This document shows, piece after piece, positions 59,906-64,000 of a stretch of DNA of 64,000 nt. Under the pieces are notes generated by a model that was not told the DNA's origin, did no database searches, and worked only from the letters and a program-made list of their open reading frames with translations. Each line of letters begins with the position of its first letter. Positions within the stretch are counted from its first letter, which is position 1. The DNA is from Ruminococcus flavefaciens (GTDB taxonomy: Bacteria; Bacillota; Clostridia; Oscillospirales; Ruminococcaceae). A program made the position numbers and the translations under genes. The stretch is from assembly GCA_902760805.1 (NCBI GenBank), contig CACWHY010000002.1:62001-126000 (forward strand). Reading direction: 5' to 3'.

Positions 59906-61712
59906 TCTCAACACCTCCTATTGCGTCAAAAGGACATACCTGGGAACAAAGTCCGCAGCCGGTACAGAGAGAATTCTCGATAGCAGGCTTACCGTCACGC
60001 ATAACTATTCCGGGACAGCCCAGCGTCTTTATGCAGCGCTTACAGCCGGTACACTTGTCGCTGTCAATGACAGCCGGAGACTTGCCCTTGATAAGAACAG
60101 CGCATGGCGACTTGAACACGATCGCCTTAACGCCCTTTTCGGCTGAAACTCGCTTTACGCACTCGATAGCTTCGTCCAGCTTTAGCGGGTCAACAGTCTC
60201 AACGGTCTTCACACCAACGCCCTTGAGGACTTCCTGGATGCTTACCTTATCAACGACCTGTCCCATCATTGTGCGGCCTGTGCCCGGGTGAGGCTGGTGT
60301 CCTGTCATTGCGGTAGTGGAGTTGTCCAGCACGACGAGGGTCATGTCAGCTTGGTTATAGACTGCGTTGACCGCTCCTGTGATAGCAGAAGCAAAAAACG
60401 TGGAGTCTCCCACGAATGCGAAGCAATTAGTGTCAGGCTCGATCTTGCCGATACCCTGAGTGATATTCACGCCTGCTCCCATACAAAGGCAGGTATCCAC
60501 CATATCAAGAGGCATAGCGTTGCCCAGTGTATAGCAGCCGATATCTCCGCAGAAAACGCTCTTTTTGCCCTTCATAGCTTCCTTTACAGCGAAGAATGAG
60601 GCTCTGTGAGGACATCCGGCGCAGAGCACCGGCGGTCTTACAGGAAGAGCCGGCGGCTCATTGGACGGCTGAGCTGCCGGGAGCTCCCACCCCATAAACT
60701 GTGCAATATCAGCGGCTACACTGGCGCAGGTATTCTCTCCCGCTGTCTTTACGTTGTGAGTCAGCTTGCCTAAGATCTTCACGGGGAGCTGGTACTTTCC
60801 GCATATATATATCAGCTCACGCTCGATGATCGGGTCAAGCTCCTCGATACAGAGCACCTCGTCCTTGTCTTTGAGAAACTCTACAGCAAGCTGCTCCGGG
60901 AACGGGAACGGAGTTGAGACCTTCAGCACAGCCGGAGCTGCTTTGTCTCGAAGAGCTTCCATAGCATAGGTGTAGCTGATACCGTGAGTTGCAATGGCCT
61001 TGCGGCTGGAGGAGTCCTTTGCGGAAATGATGAAGTTCCTCCCATAATCAGAAAAGACCTTGGAAAGCTCCGCATTGCGCTCCTCGATACGGATATGAGC
61101 ATTGTAGGAAAGTCTGGGGAAGATGACCCATTTTGAGGAGTCCTTCACAAAGCCCTCCGGCTTATTGATCTTGTACTCTGCCTCATCCTTTACCTCGATA
61201 GAAGCATATCCGTGACAGACTCTTGTTGTTGGCCTGAAAAGCACGGGAGTTCGGTACTTTTCTGAGAACTCAAAAGCCTCCTGGATCATATCGTAGGCCT
61301 CTTGGACTGAGGATGGATCGAAGCAGGGCAGCTTCGAGAATGAGGCGAAATGACGGGTATCCTGCTCGGTCTGAGAGGAGATCGGTCCCGGGTCGTCAGC
61401 CACAAGGATGACCATTCCGCCCTTTACGCCTATGTAGGCAAGGCTCATCAGGGGGTCAGAGGCTACGTTCAGTCCCACCTGCTTCATTGTCACCATTGAA
61501 CGGGCGCCGCAGTATGCAGCACCTGCTCCAAGCTCCAAAGCGGCCTTTTCGTTAACAGACCACTCCACATAAAGGGAGCCGTTATTGCTCTTTGCGGCAG
61601 TTTCAAGCACCTCAGTTGAGGGCGTGCCGGGATAGCCGGAGACCAAATTCAGTCCCGCAGCGATAGCTCCCCGAGCGATAGCCGCATTTCCCATTAAAAA
61701 TTCCTTATGCAT
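59895..61712 (-). CDS. iorA: indolepyruvate:ferredoxin oxidoreductase alpha subunit
   Basis: 605 residues. N-terminal pyrimidine-binding domain (GNAAIARGAIAAGLNLVSGYPGTPS as two parts), then the ThDP-binding domain with CAGCPHRASF, GDIGCYTLG and GDSTFFASAITG, and a C-terminal 2[4Fe-4S] ferredoxin domain with CTGCKRCIKTLGCP and CTGCGLCSQVCP. All eight cluster cysteines are present, so electron transfer to ferredoxin should work. Start ATG at 61712 after AGAGGAAA; promoter at 61763-61791. With iorB it forms a two-gene operon. Confidence 0.95.
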   Translation of the reverse strand: MHKEFLMGNAAIARGAIAAGLNLVSGYPGTPSTEVLETAAKSNNGSLYVEWSVNEKAALELGAGAAYCGARSMVTMKQVGLNVASDPLMSLAYIGVKGGMVILVADDPGPISSQTEQDTRHFASFSKLPCFDPSSVQEAYDMIQEAFEFSEKYRTPVLFRPTTRVCHGYASIEVKDEAEYKINKPEGFVKDSSKWVIFPRLSYNAHIRIEERNAELSKVFSDYGRNFIISAKDSSSRKAIATHGISYTYAMEALRDKAAPAVLKVSTPFPFPEQLAVEFLKDKDEVLCIEELDPIIERELIYICGKYQLPVKILGKLTHNVKTAGENTCASVAADIAQFMGWELPAAQPSNEPPALPVRPPVLCAGCPHRASFFAVKEAMKGKKSVFCGDIGCYTLGNAMPLDMVDTCLCMGAGVNITQGIGKIEPDTNCFAFVGDSTFFASAITGAVNAVYNQADMTLVVLDNSTTAMTGHQPHPGTGRTMMGQVVDKVSIQEVLKGVGVKTVETVDPLKLDEAIECVKRVSAEKGVKAIVFKSPCAVLIKGKSPAVIDSDKCTGCKRCIKTLGCPGIVMRDGKPAIENSLCTGCGLCSQVCPFDAIGGVENAD

Positions 61713-61762
61713 CTTGTTTCCTCTTTAAAACGTGATTTTCTGCAAATGCAGAATACATCTTT

Positions 61763-61791
61763 ATTTTACTACGAAACTGCTTCTTTGTCAA
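61763..61791 (-). promoter_or_regulatory. sigma-A promoter of iorAB
   Basis: Minus strand: TTGACA (61791-61786), 17 bp, TAAAAT (61768-61763). Confidence 0.78.
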
Positions 61792-61808
61792 TATTCAGGC
61801 AAAAAAGA

Positions 61809-61829
61809 CTGCCGGCAAAATGCCGGCAG
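61809..61829 (-). terminator. terminator of ldh
   Basis: CTGCCGGCA (61809-61817), AAA loop, TGCCGGCAG (61821-61829); on the minus strand TCTTTTTTGCC follows. Confidence 0.9.
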
Positions 61830-61840
61830 ATGCTGCTGTA

Positions 61841-62794
61841 TCAAAGTTTTAAGCCTTGGAAATTGCTCTCCAGTACATCGACTGAATTCTTGAATTTTGA
61901 CTTTTCTTCATCAGTCAGAGACAGTTCAACGATCTCCTTGATGCCGTTTCTGCCTATGATACAGGGAACTCCGATGAAGACGTTCCTGCTGTCGTATTCG
62001 CCGCAGAGCTTCGCAGAAACCGTCAGAACGCTGTTCTCATCGCCAAGGATAGCCTTTACGATGCGAGTTATAGCCATTCCGATGCCGTAGTAGGTCGCAC
62101 GCTTGGCCTCGATGATCTTATAGGCGGCAGTGCGCACCTGTTCTTCGATCTTCTCCATATCCTCGATGCAATACTCATTGTTCTCACTTTCCAGCATCTC
62201 AGTGATATGCTTTGTAGCAAACATCACCTGCGAAAGAGGAACAAATTCGCTGTCACCGTGCTCGCCGATAACGTATGCGTGGATATTCTTCGGGTCAACA
62301 GTCAGATAATCGCCCAGCAGATAGCGCAGACGAGCTGTGTCGAGGGAAGTTCCTGTGCCGATAACTCGAGAAGCACCAAACCGTGAGAGCTCATAGGTGA
62401 CTCTCGTCATGATGTCAACGGGGTTAGTGGCTACAAGGAAAATACCGTCAAAGCCAGACTTTACGACGGGTCCGATTATGGAGCGGAAGACCTCTGTATT
62501 GCGCTGAAGAAGGTCAAGACGGGTCTCGCCCTCTTTCTGGGCAACTCCGGCTGCGATAACGATGATGTCAGCGTCCTTGCAGTCCTTATAATCGCCTGCA
62601 TAGATCTTCATATTTGATTTTGCGAAGGCCAGTCCATGATTAAGGTCCATAGCCTCGCCGTTTGCACGCTCCTTATTAACGTCGATGAGGACGAGCTCGT
62701 TGCAGATACCGCCCTGATTTACCAGAGCATAGGCAAAGCTCATGCCCACCATTCCTGTTCCTATCAAAACTACCTTGCGGCTGTCAGTATTCAT
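61841..62794 (-). CDS. ldh: L-lactate dehydrogenase
   Basis: 317 residues, NAD-dependent. Rossmann GTGMVGMSFAYAL (about residue 12), DVNKERANGEAMDLNHG, NPVDIMTRVTYEL, GTSLDTARLRYLL with the substrate arginine, and IGEHGDSEF with the catalytic histidine. DLLQRN carries the pyruvate-binding region. It reduces pyruvate to L-lactate to recycle NADH in fermentation. Malate dehydrogenase is less likely because of the QKEGETR stretch in the specificity loop. Single-gene unit, own promoter and terminator. Confidence 0.93.
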   Translation of the reverse strand: MNTDSRKVVLIGTGMVGMSFAYALVNQGGICNELVLIDVNKERANGEAMDLNHGLAFAKSNMKIYAGDYKDCKDADIIVIAAGVAQKEGETRLDLLQRNTEVFRSIIGPVVKSGFDGIFLVATNPVDIMTRVTYELSRFGASRVIGTGTSLDTARLRYLLGDYLTVDPKNIHAYVIGEHGDSEFVPLSQVMFATKHITEMLESENNEYCIEDMEKIEEQVRTAAYKIIEAKRATYYGIGMAITRIVKAILGDENSVLTVSAKLCGEYDSRNVFIGVPCIIGRNGIKEIVELSLTDEEKSKFKNSVDVLESNFQGLKL

Positions 62795-62840
62795 GTTTAT
62801 TCTCCTTTTCAGCTAGAGTAGCAGATCACTGCTCATCTCA

Positions 62841-62869
62841 ATTATATACTAACAGCAGTAGTTTGTCAA
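62841..62869 (-). promoter_or_regulatory. sigma-A promoter of ldh
   Basis: Minus strand: TTGACA (62869-62864), 17 bp, TATAAT (62846-62841); a perfect consensus, which suggests strong expression. Confidence 0.88.
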
Positions 62870-62881
62870 GGAAAACACATT

Positions 62882-63679
62882 TTAATCTGGTATTGCCATT
62901 GGCTCTGAGGCTGTGCAGGTCAGCGGATAGAACTTGCCGTCACGCTCCAAATAAATAGTGAGATGCGGGTCGTAAACACGGTAGACATACTCGCCCTTCA
63001 GCGTTACATCAAAAGGCTCTGCGTCGAGACTGTCAAGTACCTCTCCGCCTTCATAGACCATGGTGTCAGTTGTTGTGCCATTGCTGTAGAAATAAGTGGG
63101 ATCAGGCTTAGTATAGCCGATATATGAGCCAAAATTCAGTATGCACCTTGTGTTTTCTGCGCCCTCCTTCTGGTAACCCAGAACCCTTCGAAGGCTGATG
63201 ATATTCCTGAAAGGCATCTCATCCATGTAGAAATACCCATCCGACACGAAGCTGTCACAGGCAGTGTAGATCTTTTGTCCGAACAGCTCGTTTTCGCCGA
63301 GGATATTTCCGTCCGTGACCGTGTAGTGCATATGGCCGATGTCGAAGGTGCAGACGTCGCCGTTGACCTCTGACTCGATACCATAGAAGTCTCTGAGGAA
63401 AACATCACTGAGATAACACTTTGACTGTTCGTTTCCGCCTTCTGTGTTGTCCGGAAAGGTCTCCTGCTGGATAAATGATACTCCGACCTTCACAAACTTG
63501 TCATCGATCTTCATTTTGTTGGTCTTGTGGTGCCCCACGTTATTAGCGTCAACGTAGGGGCCGTAAAGGAACTGGTCATGCATGATCTCGGCTGCTTCGA
63601 TCTCCTCGTCACTTACCTCTTTGGGAGCTCCGCAGCCAGTCAGCAGTATAAGCCCTAATAAAATTGCGATTTTTTTCAT
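62882..63679 (-). CDS. lipoprotein of unknown function
   Basis: 265 residues. Signal peptide MKKIAILLGLILLTGC with the lipobox cysteine at residue 16, so it is anchored to the outer face of the membrane. The mature protein is acidic and aromatic-rich with no recognised motif; DDKFVKVGVSFIQQE and GIESEVNGDVCTFDIG are beta-like, and two cysteines (about residues 88 and 109) could form a disulfide. AAGGAGG gives a very strong ribosome binding site. No function can be assigned. Confidence 0.8.
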   Translation of the reverse strand: MKKIAILLGLILLTGCGAPKEVSDEEIEAAEIMHDQFLYGPYVDANNVGHHKTNKMKIDDKFVKVGVSFIQQETFPDNTEGGNEQSKCYLSDVFLRDFYGIESEVNGDVCTFDIGHMHYTVTDGNILGENELFGQKIYTACDSFVSDGYFYMDEMPFRNIISLRRVLGYQKEGAENTRCILNFGSYIGYTKPDPTYFYSNGTTTDTMVYEGGEVLDSLDAEPFDVTLKGEYVYRVYDPHLTIYLERDGKFYPLTCTASEPMAIPD

Positions 63680-63792
63680 GGTGATCCCTCCTTATCAAAT
63701 AAGTGCAGAAGGAGGCACTGTTTGTTGCAGAAAGGTACAATTTTCGTCTGTTTGAACAAATATCCAGACCAAAGATCATGCAAAAAAACAAA

Positions 63793-63813
63793 AGCCGCAG
63801 TTAAACTGCGGCT
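63793..63813 (-). terminator. terminator of the gene at the right edge
   Basis: AGCCGCAG (63793-63800), TTAAA loop, CTGCGGCT (63806-63813); on the minus strand TTTGTTTTTTTG follows. Confidence 0.9.
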
Positions 63814-63819
63814 GAAAGA

Positions 63820-64000
63820 TCAGTTTGGCTGGCCGACACGGTGACGGAGATTGTCCTCTTTAAGCTGCCTGCCTTCAGCGATAAGAGCTTCCATTTCGGC
63901 TGAGTCGCCTTTTTTTAAAGCCTCACTGTATTTGTTAAGGTTTGCGATGAGAGTTTCCAGCTCAAACAGCAGATTTTCCCTGTTCTGCATGAAAAGATCC
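63820..64000 (-). CDS. tyrA: probable prephenate dehydrogenase, C-terminal fragment
   Basis: Only the last 59 residues lie in the window, cut by the right edge. The sequence DLFMQNRENLLFELETLIAN, then LNKYSEALKKGDSAEMEALI and EGRQLKED, fits the helical C-terminal end of TyrA-type prephenate dehydrogenases. There is no catalytic part to confirm it, so the call rests on this tail. It ends at the TGA at 63822-63820 ahead of a strong terminator. Confidence 0.6.
   Translation of the reverse strand, partial: DLFMQNRENLLFELETLIANLNKYSEALKKGDSAEMEALIAEGRQLKEDNLRHRVGQPN

Noticed and set aside
61841..62794. Malate dehydrogenase as identity of the ldh gene
   Set aside because: The specificity loop reads QKEGETR, typical of lactate dehydrogenases.

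Overview
The window looks like chromosome from a Gram-positive anaerobe of the class Clostridia, most likely Ruminococcus or a close relative in the Oscillospiraceae. Evidence: the rapZ-murB-hprK and whiA-dnaE-pfkA arrangement, strong AGGAGG-type ribosome binding sites, consensus sigma-A promoters with 17 bp spacers, lactate dehydrogenase, indolepyruvate:ferredoxin oxidoreductase, and no respiratory genes. No rRNA, tRNA, CRISPR array, transposase or integrase was seen. The genus is an inference from gene content and order. || 1-11.7 kb, minus strand: a long polycistronic run from rpe through three Rnf-like membrane subunits (D, E, A), a membrane-anchored glycosidase-like protein, hprK, murB, rapZ, whiA, dnaE and the start of pfkA. 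11.8-14.6 kb: rpsO and pnp with leader hairpins. 14.6-18.2 kb: a YtrA-type GntR regulator with its ABC ATPase and permease. 18.2-21 kb: an ABC exporter and a small membrane protein. || 21.2-30.2 kb: an island-like block with different codon style. It carries an ECF S component (MptD/Trep_Strep type), an AraC regulator, two YbtPQ-like ABC half-transporters, ECF T and a fused double ECF ATPase, then an aldo/keto reductase, a TetR regulator and gene remnants. At least five genes there carry lesions: a frameshift, a nonsense codon, an internal deletion and two remnants. 30.4-35.1 kb: two polar amino-acid ABC uptake systems, only one with a binding protein. || 35.2-42.6 kb is the most interesting region. 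A phosphonopyruvate decarboxylase / phosphonoacetaldehyde reductase pair is transcribed divergently from a tight five-gene operon: PlsC-like acyltransferase, AMP-dependent acyl ligase, cobalamin-type radical SAM enzyme, CDP-alcohol phosphatidyltransferase and permuted papain-fold hydrolase. The promoter region between them contains palindromic operators. My reading is a lipid or headgroup tailoring system, possibly for a phosphonolipid or an unusual linked or branched lipid. || 42.6-64 kb is mostly housekeeping: a MetRS-like synthetase with a degenerate KMSKS loop, aspS, hisS, mgsA, a MinD-like ATPase, aroK, a TIGR01212 radical SAM protein, an ECF sigma/anti-sigma pair, mtnN, a membrane-anchored alpha/beta hydrolase, a dNTPase, an HD-GYP receptor, iorAB, ldh, a lipoprotein and the end of a probable prephenate dehydrogenase.
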